Shown here piece after piece: positions 22,901 to 36,053 of a stretch of 64,000 nucleotides of DNA (position 1 is the first letter of the stretch; each line of letters starts with the position of its first letter). The DNA is from Ptiloglossa arizonensis. Taxonomy: Eukaryota > Arthropoda > Insecta > Hymenoptera > Colletidae. The position numbers and the translations under genes are program-made. Where the stretch lies: NCBI RefSeq assembly GCF_051014685.1, contig NW_027479281.1:62001-126000 (forward strand), given 5' to 3'. The notes below the pieces were generated by a model. The model was not told where the DNA came from and ran no database searches. It saw only the letters and a program-made list of their open reading frames with translations.

Positions 22901-24153
22901 AAAATTTTGAGTTTCTCAAGCGTTTCTTACTTCCAAACTGCCATATCTCGCGAACGGATTGACCAATCCGCGAAATTTCTGTTGCATCTGAAAGTAGAAA
23001 CTCTCCCGATTACAACGGTATACGTACTTTTCCCCTAAACCGTTCTAGTTATGCTTGTCGAGCATCAGAACTGCGAAAATTTTGAGTTTCTCAAGCGTTT
23101 CTTACTTCCAAACTGCCATATCTCGCGAACGGATTGACCAATCCGCGAAATTTCTGTTGCGTCTGAAAGTAGAAACTCTCCCGACTACAACGGTATACGT
23201 ACTTTTCCCCTAAACCGTTCTAGTTATGCTTGTCGAGCATCAGAACTGCGAAAATTTTGAGTTTCTCAAGTGTTTCATACTTCCAAACTGCCATATCTCG
23301 CGAACGGATTGACCAATTCGCAAAATTTCTGTTGCATCTGAAAGTAGAAACTCGCCCGGTTACAACGGTATGCGTTCTTTTCCCCTAGACCGTTCTCGTT
23401 ATGCTTGTCGAGCATCAGAACTGCGAAAATTTTGAGTTTCTCAAGCGTTTCTTACCTCCAAACTGCCATATCTGGCGAACGGATTGACCAATCCGCAAAA
23501 TTTCTGTTGCATCTGAAAGTAGAAGCTCGCCCGATTACAACGGTGTGCGTACTTTTCCCCTAGGCCGTTCTAGTTATTCGTTTCGAGCATCAGAACTGCG
23601 AAAACTTTGAGTTTCGCAAGCGTTTCTTACTTCCAAACTGCCATATCTCGCGAACGGATTGACCAATCCGCGAAATTTCTGTTGCATCTGAAAGTAGAAA
23701 CTCTCCCGATTACAACGGTATACGTACTTTTCCCCTAAACCGTTCTAGTTATGCTTGTCGAGCATCAGAACTGCGAAAATTTTGAGTTTCTCAAGCGTTT
23801 CTTACCTCCAAACTGCAATATCTCGCGAACGGATTGACTAATCCGCAAAATTTCTGTTGCATCTGAAAGTAGAAACTCGCCCGATTACAACGGTATGCGT
23901 ACTTTTCCCCTAGGCCGTTCTAGTTATTCGTTTCGAGCATCAGAACTGCGAAAATTTTGAGTTTCTCAAGCGTTTCTTACCTCCAAACTGCCATATCTGG
24001 CGAACGGATTGACCAATCCGCAAAATTTCTGTTGCATCTGAAAGTAGAAACTCTCCCGATTACAACGGTATACGTACTTTTCCCCTAAACCGTTCTAGTT
24101 ATGCTTGTCGAGCATCAGAACTGCGAAAATTTTGAGTTTCTCAAGCGTTTCTT
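19954..24153. repeat. 12-mer higher-order repeat, near-perfect tandem duplication (2 x 2100 bp)
   Basis: 19954-22053 and 22054-24153 match line by line at an offset of exactly 2100 bp. Over the first roughly 2.0 kb of each copy I found one mismatch (a at 21061, g at 23161). The copies diverge only in the last unit, around 21953/24053, where 'ctcgcccg' with 'cccttagtccg' is replaced by 'ctctcccg' with 'tatacg/ctaaaccg'. Rare private variants are shared, including 'gtacatttcc', 'ctgtgaaaatttgg', 'gaaagccgc', 'ctcccgac' and 'gtttcgcaag'. This is one of the most recent duplications in the window, or alternatively an assembly duplication. Confidence 0.95.
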
Positions 24154-26603
24154 ACCTCCAAACAGCCATATCTCGCGAACGGATTGACCAATCCGCAAAA
24201 TTTCTGTTGCATCTGAAAGTAGAAAGCCGCCCGATTACAACGGTATGCGTACTTTTCCCCTAGACCGTTCTAGTTATGCTTGTCGAGCATCAGAACTGCG
24301 AAAATTTTGAGTTTCTCAAGTGTTTCATACTTCCAAACTGCCATATCTCGCGAACGGATTGACCAATTCGCAAAATTTCTGTTGCATCTGAAAGTAGAAA
24401 CTCGCCCGATTACAACGGTATGCATACTCTTCCCCTAGGCCGTTCTAGTTATTCGTTTCGAGCATCAGAACTGCGAAAATTTTGAGTTTCTCAAGCGTTT
24501 CTTACCTCCAAACTGCCATATCTCGCGAACGGATTGACCAATCCGCAATATTTCTGTTTCATCCGAAAGTAGAAAGTCGCGCGATTACAACGGTATGCGT
24601 TCTTTTCCCCTAGACCGTTCTCGTTATGCTTGTCGAGCATCAGAACTGCGAAAATTTTGAGTTTCTCAAGCGTTTCTTACTTCCAAACTGCCATATCTCG
24701 CGAACGGATTGACCAATCCGCGAAATTTCTGTTGCATCTGAAAGTAGAAACTCTCCCGATTACAACGGTATACGTACTTTTCCCCTAAACCGTTCTAGTT
24801 ATGCTTGTCGAGCATCAGAACTGCGAAAATTTTGAGTTTCTCAAGCGTTTCTTACTTCCAAACTGCCATATCTCGCGAACGGATTGACCAATCCGCGAAA
24901 TTTCTGTTGCATCTGAAAGTAGAAACTCTCCCGATTACAACGGTATACGTACTTTTCCCCTAAACCGTTCTAGTTATGCTTGTCGAGCATCAGAACTGCG
25001 AAAATTTTGAGTTTCTCAAGTGTTTCATACTTCCAAACTGCCATATCTCGCGAACGGATTGACCAATTCGCAAAATTTCTGTTGCATCTGAAAGTAGAAA
25101 CTCGCCCGATTACAACGGTATGCGTTCTTTTCCCCTAGACCGTTCTCGTTATGCTTGTCGAGCATCAGAACTGCGAAAATTTTGAGTTTCTCAAGCGTTT
25201 CTTACCTCCAAACTGCCATATCTCGCGAACGGATTGACCAATCCGCAATATTTCTGTTTCATCTGAAAGTAGAAAGTCGCGCGATTACAACGGTATGCGT
25301 ACTTTTCCCCTAGACCGTTCTCGTTATGCTTGTCGAGCATCAGAACTGCGAAAATTTTGAGTTTCTCAAGCGTTTCTTACCTCCAAACTGCCATATCTCG
25401 CGAGCGGATTGACTAATCCGCAAAATTTCTGTTGCATCTGAAAGTAGAAACTCGCCCGATTACAACGGTATGCGTACTTTTCCCCTAGGCCGTTCTAGTT
25501 ATTCGTTTCGAGCATCAGAACTGCGAAAATTTTGAGTTTCTCAAGCGTTTCTTACCTCCAAACTGCCATATCTGGCGAACGGATTGACCAATCCGCAAAA
25601 TTTCTGTTGCATCTGAAAGTAGAAGCTCGCCCGATTACAACGGTGTGCGTACTTTTCCCCTAGGCCGTTCTAGTTATTCGTTTCGAGCATGAGAACTGCG
25701 AAAACTTTGAGTTTCTCAAGCGTTTCTTACTTCCAAACTGCCATATCTCGCGAACGGATTGACCAATCCGCAAAATTTCTGTTGCATCTGAAAGTGGAAA
25801 CTCGCCCGATTACAACGGTATACGTACTTTTCCCCTAAACCGTTCTAGTTATGCTTGTCGAGCATCAGAACTGCGAAAATTTTGAGTTTCTCAAGCGTTT
25901 CTTACTTCCAAACTGCCATATCTCGCGAACGGATTGACCAATCCGCAAAATTTCTGTTGCATCTGAAAGTAGAAACTCGCCCGATTACAACGGTATGCGT
26001 ACATTTCCCCTAGGCCGTTCTAGTTATTCGTTTCGAGCATCAGAACTGTGAAAATTTTGAGTTTCTCAAGCGTTTCTTACCTCCAAACTGCCATATCTCG
26101 CGAACGGATTGACCAATCCGCAAAATTTCTGTTGCATCTGAAAGTAGAAAGTCGCCCGATTACAACGGTATGCGTACTTTTCCCCTAGACCGTTCTAGTT
26201 ATGCTTGTCGAGCATCAGAACTGCGAAAATTTTGAGTTTCTCAAGTGTTTCATACTTCCAAACTGCCATATCTCGCGAACGGATTGACCAATTCGCAAAA
26301 TTTCTGTTGCATCTGAAAGTAGGAACTCGCCCGATTACAACGGTATGTATACTCTTCCCCTAGGCCGTTCTAGTTATTCGTTTCGAGCATCAGAACTGCG
26401 AAAATTTTGAGTTTCTCAAGCGTTTCTTACCTCCAAACTGCCATATCTCGCGAACGGATTGACCAATCCGCAATATTTCTGTTTCATCCGAAAGTAGAAA
26501 GTCGCGCGATTACAACGGTATGCGTTCTTTTCCCCTAGACCGTTCTCGTTATGCTTGTCGAGCATCAGAACTGCGAAAATTTTGAGTTTCTCAAGCGTTT
26601 CTT
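24154..26603. repeat. Partial third copies of the 12-mer: m139-m144 and m145-m152
   Basis: m139-m144 (24154-25203) repeat m129-m134 at an offset of 1750 bp, ten units, with a few substitutions, for example ccgat instead of ccggt in m144. m145-m152 (25204-26603) then repeat m112-m119 at about 33 units, sharing the rare 'gagcgg'. The order is thus a truncated copy followed by a jump back to an earlier start, as unequal exchange would produce. Confidence 0.85.
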
Positions 26604-28703
26604 ACCTCCAAACTGCCATATCTCGCGAACGGATTGACTAATCCGCAAAATTTCTGTTGCATCTGAAAGTAGAAACTCGCCCGATTACAACGGTATGCGT
26701 ACTTTTCCCCTAGGCCGTTCTAGTTACTCGTTTCGAGCATCAGAACTGCGAAAACTTTGAGTTTCTCAAGCGTTTCTTACTTCCAAACTGCCATATCTCG
26801 CGAACGGATTGACCAATCCGCAAAATTTCTGTTGCATCTGAAAGTAGAAACTCGCCCGATTACAACGGTATGCATACTCTTACCCTAGGCCGTTCTAGTT
26901 ATTCGTTTCGAGCATCAGAACTGCGAAAATTTTGAGTTTCTCAAGCGTTTCTTACCTCCAAACAGCCATATCTCGCTAACGGATTGACCAATCCGCAAAA
27001 TTTCTTTTGCATCTGAAAGTAGAAAGTCGCCCGATTACAACGGTATGCGTACTTTTCCCCTAGACGGTTCTAGTTATGCTTGTCGAGCATCAGAACTGCG
27101 AAAATTTTGAGTTTCTCAAGTGTTTCATACGTCCAAACTGCCATATCTCGCGAACGGATTGACCAATTCGCAAAATTTCTGTTGCATCTGAAAGTAGAAA
27201 CTCGCCTGATTACAACGGTATGCATACTCTTCCCCTAGGCCGTTCTAGTTATTCGTTTCGAGCATCAGAACTGCGAAAATTTTGAGTTTCTCAAGCGTTT
27301 CTTACCTCCAAACTGCCATATCTCGCGAACGGATAGACCAATCCGCAATATTTCTGTTTCATCTGAAAGTAGAAAGTCGCGCGATTACAACGGTATGCGT
27401 ACTTTTCCCCTAGGCCGTTCTAGTTATTCGTTTCGAGCATCAGAACTGCGAAAATTTTGAGTTTCTCAAGCGTTTCTTACCTCCAAACTGCCATATCTGG
27501 CGAACGGATTGACCAATCCGCAAAATTTCTGTTGCATCTGAAAGTAGAAACTCGCCCGATTACAACGGTATGCATACTCTTACCCTAGGCCGTTCTAGTT
27601 ATTCGTTTCGAGCATCAGAACTGCGAAAATTTTGAGTTTCTCAAGCGTTTCTTACCTCCAAACAGCCATATCTCGCTAACGGATTGACCAATCCGCATAA
27701 TTTCTGTTGCATCTGAAAGCAGAAACTCGCCCGATTACAACGGTATGCGTTCTTTTCCCCTAGTCCGTTCTAGCTATTCGTTTCGAGCAACAGAACTGCG
27801 AAAATTTTGAGTTTCTCAAGCGTTTCTTACCTCCAAACTGCCATATCTCGCGAACGGATTGACCAATCCGGAAAGTTTCTGTTGCATCTGAAAGTAGAAA
27901 CTCGCCCGATTACAACGGTATGCGTACTTTTCCCCTAGGCCGTTCTAGTTATTCGTTTCGAGCATCAGAACTTCGAAAATTTTGAGTTTCTCAAGCGTTT
28001 CTTACCTCCAAACTGCCATATCTCGCGAACGGATTGACCAATCCGCAAAATTTCTTTTGCATCTGAAAGTAGAAAGTCGCCCGATTACAACGGTATGCGT
28101 ACTTTTCCCCTAGACGGTTCTAGTTATGCTTGTCGAGCATCAGAACTGCGAAAATTTTGAGTTTCTCAAGTGTTTCATACGTCCAAACTGCCATATCTCG
28201 CGAACGGATTGACCAATTCGCAAAATTTCTGTTGCATCTGAAAGTAGAAACTCGCCTGATTACAACGGTATGCATACTCTTCCCCTAGGCCGTTCTAGTT
28301 ATTCGTTTCGAGCATCAGAACTGCGAAAATTTTGAGTTTCTCAAGCGTTTCTTACCTCCAAACTGCCATATCTCGCGAACGGATAGACCAATCCGCAATA
28401 TTTCTGTTTCATCTGAAAGTAGAAAGTCGCGCGATTACAACGGTATGCGTACTTTTCCCCTAGGCCGTTCTAGTTATTCGTTTCGAGCATCAGAACTGCG
28501 AAAATTTTGAGTTTCTCAAGCGTTTCTTACCTCCAAACTGCTATATCTGGCGAACGGATTGACCTATCCGCAAAATTTCTGTTGCATCTGAAAGTAGAAG
28601 CTCGCCCGATTACAACGGTGTGCGTACTTTTCCCCTAGGCCTTTCTAGTTATTCGTTTCGAGCATCAGAACTGCGAAAACTTTGTGCTTCTCAAGCGTTT
28701 CTT
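26604..28703. repeat. 6-mer repeat m155-m160 with partial copy m161-m163, plus flanks
   Basis: m155-m157 (26954-27478) recur as m161-m163 (28004-28528), 1050 bp apart, sharing the private variants 'tttcttttgc', 'ctagacgg', 'catacgtcc', 'cgcctgat' and 'ggatagacc'. m158-m160 between them carry tctggcg with 'actcttaccc', an aaacagcc/cgctaac unit with 'aagcag', and a 'ccggaaagttt' unit. m153-m154 and m164 are single flanking units; m164 has 'aggcctttc', which starts the next HOR. Confidence 0.85.
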
Positions 28704-31700
28704 ACTTCCAAACTGCCATATCTCGCGAACGGATTGACCAATCCTCAAAATTTCTGTTGCATCTGAAAGTAGAAACTCGCCCGATTACAACGGTATACGT
28801 ACTTTTCCCCTAAACCGTTCTAGTTATGCTTGTCGAGCATCAGAACTGCGAAAATTTTGAGTTTCTCAAGCGTTTCTTACCTCCAAACTGCCATATCTCG
28901 CGAACGGATTGACTAATCCGCAAAATTTCTGTTGCATCTGAAAGTAGAAACTCGCCCGATTACAACGGTATGCGTACTTTTCCCCTAGACCGTTCTAGTT
29001 ATGCTTGTCGAGCATCAGAACTGCGAAAATTTTGTGTTTCTCAAGCGTTTCTTACCTCCAAACAGCCATATCTCGCTAACGGATTGACCAATCCGCAAAA
29101 TTTCTGTTGCATCTGAAAGTAGAAACTCGCCCGATTACAACGGTATGCGTACTTTTCCCCTAGGCCGTTCTAGTTATTCGTTTCGAGCATCAGAACTGCG
29201 AAAATTTTGAGTTTCTCAAACGTTTCTTACCTCCAAACTGCCATATCTCGCGAACGGATTGACCAATCCGCAAAATTTCTGTTGCATCTGAAAGTAGAAA
29301 GTCGCCCGATTACAACGGTATGCGTACTTTTCCCCTAGACCGTTCTAGTTATGCTTGTCGAGCATCAGAACTGCGAAAATTTTGAGTTTCTCAAGTGTTT
29401 CATACTTCCAAACTGCCATATCTCGCGAACGGATTGACCAATCCGCAAAATTTCTGTTGCATCTGAAAGTAGAAACTCGCCCGATTACAACGGTGTGCAT
29501 ACTCTTCCCCTAGGCCGTTCTAGTTATTCGTTTCGAGCATCAGAACTGCGAAAATTTTGAGTTTCTCAAGCGTTTCTTACCTCCAAACTGCCATATCTCG
29601 CGAACGGATTGTCTAATCCGCAAAATTTCTGTTGCATCTGAAAGTAGAAACTCGCCCGATTACAACGGTATGCGTACTTTTCCCCTAGGCCGTTCTAGTT
29701 ATTCGTTTCGAGCATCAGAACTGCGAAAATTTTCAGTTTCTCAAGTGTTTCTTACCTCCAAACTGCCATATCTGGCGAACGGATTGACCAATCCGCAAAA
29801 TTTCTGTTGCATCTGAAAGTAGAAGCTCGCCCGATTACAACGGTGTGCGTACTTTTCCCCTAGGCCGTTCTAGTTATTCGTTTCGACCATCAGAACTGCG
29901 AAAACTTTGAGTTTCTCAAGCGTTTCTTACTTCCAAACTGCCATATCTCGCGAACGGATTGACCAATCCGCAAAATTTCTGTTGCATCTGAAAGTAGAAA
30001 CTCGCCCGATTACAACGGTATACGTACTTTTCCCCTAAACCCTTCTAGTCATGCTTGTCGAGCATCAGAACTGCGAAAATTTTGAGTTTCTCAAGCGTTT
30101 CTTACCTCCAAACTGCCATATCTGGCGAACGGATTGACCAATCCGCAAAATTTCTGTTGCATCTGAAAGTAGAAACTCGCCCGATTACAACGGTATACGT
30201 ACTTTTCCCCTAAACCGTTCTAGTTATGCTTGTCGAGCATCAGAACTGCGAAAATTTTGAGTTTCTCAAGCGTTTCTTACCTCCAAACTGCCATATCTGG
30301 CGAACGGATTGACCAATCCGCAAAATTTCTGTTGCATCTGAAAGTAGAAACTCGCCCGATTACAACGGTATGCATACTCTTACCCTAGGCCGTTCTAGTT
30401 ATTCGTTTCGAGCATCAGAACAGCGAAAATTTTGAGTTTCTCAAGCGTTTCTTACCTCCAAACAGCCATATCTCGCTAACGGATTGACCAATTCGCAAAA
30501 TTTCTGTTGCATCTGAAAGTAGAAACTCGCCTGATTACAACGGTCTGCATACTCTTCCCCTAGGCCGTTCTAGTTATTCGTTTCGAGCATCAGAACTGCG
30601 AAAATTTTGAGTTTCTCAAGCGTTTCTTACCTCCAAACTGCCATATCTCGCGAACGGATTGACCAATCCGCAATATTTCTGTTTCATCGGAAAGTAGAAA
30701 GTCGCGCGATTACAACGGTATGCGTACTTTTCCCCTAGACCGTTCTCGTTATGCTTGTCGAGCATCAGAATTGCGAAAATTTTGAGTTTCTCAAGCGTTT
30801 CTTACCTCCAAACTGCCATATCTCGCGAACGGATTGACTAATCCGCAAAATTTCTGTTGCATCTGAAAGTAGAAACTCGCCCGATTACAACGGTATGCGT
30901 ACTTTTCCCCTAGGCCTTTCTAGTTATTCGTTTCGAGCATCAGAACTGCGAAAACTTTGAGCTTCTCAAGCGTTTCTTACTTCCAAACTGCCATATCTCG
31001 CGAACGGATTGACCAATCCGCAAAATTTCTGTTGCATCTGAAAGTAGAAACTCGCCCGATTACAACGGTATACGTACTTTTCCCCTAAACCGTTCTAGTT
31101 ATGCTTGTCGAGCATCAGAACTGCGAAAATTTTGAGTTTCTCAAGCGTTTCTTACCTCCAAACTGCCATATCTCGCGAACGGGTTGACTAATCCGCAAAA
31201 TTTCTGTTGCATCTGAAAGTAGAAACTCGCCCGATTACAACGGTATGCGTACTTTTCCCCTAGACCGTTCTAGTTATGCTTGTCGAGCATCAGAACTGCG
31301 AAAATTTTGTGTTTCTCAAGCGTTTCTTACCTCCAAACAGCCATATCTCGCTAACGGATTGACCAATCCGCAAAATTTCTGTTGCATCTGAAAGTAGAAA
31401 CTCGCCCGATTACAACGGTATGCGTACTTTTCCCCTAGGCCGTTGTAGTTATTCGTTTCGAGCATCAGAACTGCGAAAATTTTGAGTTTCTCAAACGTTT
31501 CTTACCTCCAAACTGCCATATCTCGCGAACGGATTGACCAATCCGCAAAATTTCTGTTGCATCTGAAAGTAGAAAGTCGCCCGATTACAACGGTATGCGT
31601 ATTTTTACCCTAGACCGTTCTAGTTATGCTTGTCGAGCATCAGAACTGCGAAAATTTTCAGTTTCTCAAGTGTTTCATACTTCCAAACTGCCATATCTCG

Positions 31701-34700
31701 CGAACGGATTGACCAATCCGCAAAATTTCTGTTGCATCTGAAAGTAGAAACTCGCCCGATTACAACGGTATGCATACTCTTCCCCTAGGCCGTTCTAGTT
31801 ATTCGTTTCGAGCATCAGAACTGCGAAAATTTTGAGTTTCTCAAGCGTTTCTTACCTCCAAACTGCCATATCTCGCGAACGGATTGACTAATCCGCAAAA
31901 TTTCTGTTGCATCTGAAAGTAGAAACTCGCCCGATTACAACGGTATGCGTACTTTTCCCCTAGGCCTTTCTAGTTATTCGTTTCGAGCATCAGAACTGCG
32001 AAAACTTTGAGCTTCTCAAGCGTTTCTTACTTCCAAACTGCCATATCTCGCGAACGGATTGACCAATCCGCAAAATTTCTGTTGCATCTGAAAGTAGAAA
32101 CTCGCCCGATTACAACGGTATACGTACTTTTCCCCTAAACCGTTCTAGTTATGCTTGTCGAGCATCAGAACTGCGAAAATTTTGAGTTTCTCAAGCGTTT
32201 CTTACCTCCAAACTGCCATATCTCGCGAACGGGTTGACTAATCCGCAAAATTTCTGTTGCATCTGAAAGTAGAAACTCGCCCGATTACAACGGTATGCGT
32301 ACTTTTCCCCTAGACCGTTCTAGTTATGCTTGTCGAGCATCAGAACTGCGAAAATTTTGTGTTTCTCAAGCGTTTCTTACCTCCAAACAGCCATATCTCG
32401 CTAACGGATTGACCAATCCGCAAAATTTCTGTTGCATCTGAAAGTAGAAACTCGCCCGATTACAACGGTATGCGTACTTTTCCCCTAGGCCGTTGTAGTT
32501 ATTCGTTTCGAGCATCAGAACTGCGAAAATTTTGAGTTTCTCAAACGTTTCTTACCTCCAAACTGCCATATCTCGCGAACGGATTGACCAATCCGCAAAA
32601 TTTCTGTTGCATCTGAAAGTAGAAAGTCGCCCGATTACAACGGTATGCGTATTTTTACCCTAGACCGTTCTAGTTATGCTTGTCGAGCATCAGAACTGCG
32701 AAAATTTTCAGTTTCTCAAGTGTTTCATACTTCCAAACTGCCATATCTCGCGAACGGATTGACCAATCCGCAAAATTTCTGTTGCATCTGAAAGTAGAAA
32801 CTCGCCCGATTACAACGGTATGCATACTCTTCCCCTAGGCCGTTCTAGTTATTCGTTTCGAGCATCAGAACTGCGAAAATTTTGAGTTTCTCAAGCGTTT
32901 CTTACCTCCAAACTGCCATATCTCGCGAACGGATTGACTAATCCGCAAAATTTCTGTTGCATCTGAAAGTAGAAACTCGCCCGATTACAACGGTATGCGT
33001 ACTTTTCCCCTACGCCGTTCTAGTTATTCGTTTCGAGCATCAGAACTGCGAAAATTTTCAGTTTCTCAAGCGTTTCTTACCTCCAAACTGCCATATCTGG
33101 CGAACGGATTGACCAATCCGCAAAATTTCTGTTGCATCTGAAAGTAGAACCTCGCCCGATTACAACGGTGTGCGTACTTTTCCCCTAGGCCGTTCTAGTT
33201 ATTCGTTTCGACCATCAGAACTGCGAAAACTTTGAGTTTCTCAAGCGTTTCTTACTTCCAAACTGCCATATCTCGCGAACGGATTGACCAATCCGCAAAA
33301 TTTCTGTTGCATCTGAAAGTAGAAACTCGCCCGATTACAACGGTATACGTACTTTTCCCCTAAACCGTTCTAGTCATGCTTGTCGAGCATCAGAACTGCG
33401 AAAATTTTGAGTTTCTCAAGCGTTTCTTACCTCCAAACTGCCATATCTGGCGAACGGATTGACCAATCCGCAAAATTTCTGTTGCATCTGAAAGTAGAAA
33501 CTCGCCCGATTACAACGGTATACGTACTTTTCCCCTAAACCGTTCTAGTTATGCTTGTCGAGCATCAGAACTGCGAAAATTTTGAGTTTCTCAAGCGTTT
33601 CTTACCTCCAAACTGCCATATCTGGCGAACGGATTGACCAATCCGCAAAATTTCTGTTGCATCTGAAAGTAGAAACTCGCCCGATTACAACGGTATGCAT
33701 ACTCTTACCCTAGGCCGTTCTAGTTATTCGTTTCGAGCATCAGAACAGCGAAAATTTTGAGTTTCTCAAGCGTTTCTTACCTCCAAACAGCCATATCTCG
33801 CTAACGGATTGACCAATTCGCAAAATTTCTGTTGCATCTGAAAGTAGAAACTCGCCTGATTACAACGGTCTGCATACTCTTCCCCTAGGCCGTTCTAGTT
33901 ATTCGTTTCGAGCATCAGAACTGCGAAAATTTTGAGTTTCTCAAGCGTTTCTTACCTCCAAACTGCCATATCTCGCGAACGGATTGACCAATCCGCAATA
34001 TTTCTGTTTCATCGGAAAGTAGAAAGTCGCGCGATTACAACGGTATGCGTACTTTTCCCCTAGACCGTTCTCGTTATGCTTGTCGAGCATCAGAATTGCG
34101 AAAATTTTGAGTTTCTCAAGCGTTTCTTACCTCCAAACTGCCATATCTCGCGAACGGATTGACTAATCCGCAAAATTTCTGTTGCATCTGAAAGTAGAAA
34201 CTCGCCCGATTACAACGGTATGCGTACTTTTCCCCTAGGCCTTTCTAGTTATTCGTTTCGAGCATCAGAACTGCGAAAACTTTGAGCTTCTCAAGCGTTT
34301 CTTACTTCCAAACTGCCATATCTCGCGAACGGATTGACCAATCCGCAAAATTTCTGTTGCATCTGAAAGTAGAAACTCGCCCGATTACAACGGTATACGT
34401 ACTTTTCCCCTAAACCGTTCTAGTTATGCTTGTCGAGCATCAGAACTGCGAAAATTTTGAGTTTCTCAAGCGTTTCTTACCTCCAAACTGCCATATCTCG
34501 CGAACGGGTTGACTAATCCGCAAAATTTCTGTTGCATCTGAAAGTAGAAACTCGCCCGATTACAACGGTATGCGTACTTTTCCCCTAGACCGTTCTAGTT
34601 ATGCTTGTCGAGCATCAGAACTGCGAAAATTTTGTGTTTCTCAAGCGTTTCTTACCTCCAAACAGCCATATCTCGCTAACGGATTGACCAATCCGCAAAA

Positions 34701-36053
34701 TTTCTGTTGCATCTGAAAGTAGAAACTCGCCCGATTACAACGGTATGCGTACTTTTCCCCTAGGCCGTTGTAGTTATTCGTTTCGAGCATCAGAACTGCG
34801 AAAATTTTGAGTTTCTCAAACGTTTCTTACCTCCAAACTGCCATATCTCGCGAACGGATTGACCAATCCGCAAAATTTCTGTTGCATCTGAAAGTAGAAA
34901 GTCGCCCGATTACAACGGTATGCGTATTTTTACCCTAGACCGTTCTAGTTATGCTTGTCGAGCATCAGAACTGCGAAAATTTTCAGTTTCTCAAGTGTTT
35001 CATACTTCCAAACTGCCATATCTCGCGAACGGATTGACCAATCCGCAAAATTTCTGTTGCATCTGAAAGTAGAAACTCGCCCGATTACAACGGTATGCAT
35101 ACTCTTCCCCTAGGCCGTTCTAGTTATTCGTTTCGAGCATCAGAACTGCGAAAATTTTGAGTTTCTCAAGCGTTTCTTACCTCCAAACTGCCATATCTCG
35201 CGAACGGATTGACTAATCCGCAAAATTTCTGTTGCATCTGAAAGTAGAAACTCGCCCGATTACAACGGTATGCGTACTTTTCCCCTACGCCGTTCTAGTT
35301 ATTCGTTTCGAGCATCAGAACTGCGAAAATTTTCAGTTTCTCAAGCGTTTCTTACCTCCAAACTGCCATATCTGGCGAACGGATTGACCAATCCGCAAAA
35401 TTTCTGTTGCATCTGAAAGTAGAACCTCGCCCGATTACAACGGTGTGCGTACTTTTCCCCTAGGCCGTTCTAGTTATTCGTTTCGACCATCAGAACTGCG
35501 AAAACTTTGAGTTTCTCAAGCGTTTCTTACTTCCAAACTGCCATATCTCGCGAACGGATTGACCAATCCGCAAAATTTCTGTTGCATCTGAAAGTAGAAA
35601 CTCGCCCGATTACAACGGTATACGTACTTTTCCCCTAAACCGTTCTAGTCATGCTTGTCGAGCATCAGAACTGCGAAAATTTTGAGTTTCTCAAGCGTTT
35701 CTTACCTCCAAACTGCCATATCTGGCGAACGGATTGACCAATCCGCAAAATTTCTGTTGCATCTGAAAGTAGAAACTCGCCCGATTACAACGGTATACGT
35801 ACTTTTCCCCTAAACCGTTCTAGTTATGCTTGTCGAGCATCAGAACTGCGAAAATTTTGAGTTTCTCAAGCGTTTCTTACCTCCAAACTGCCATATCTGG
35901 CGAACGGATTGACCAATCCGCAAAATTTCTGTTGTATCTGAAAGTAGAAACTCGCCCGATTACAACGGTATGCATACTCTTACCCTAGGCCGTTCTAGTT
36001 ATTCGTTTCGAGCATCAGAACTGCGAAAATTTTGAGTTTCTCAAGCGTTTCTT
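28704..36053. repeat. 13-mer higher-order repeat with an extra internal 6-mer
   Basis: The layout is one 13-mer (m165-m177, 28704-30978), six extra units (m178-m183, 30979-32028), a second 13-mer (m184-m196, 32029-34303) and ten units of a third (m197-m206, 34304-36053). Tracers include 'agtcatgc' at 30047, 33372 and 35647; 'gggttgacta' at 31181, 32231 and 34506; 'atttttaccc' at 31601, 32651 and 34926; and 'aggcctttc' at 28637, 30912, 31962 and 34237. Copies two and three are nearly identical. Copy one differs by several bases in m170-m172, so it is older. Confidence 0.95.
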
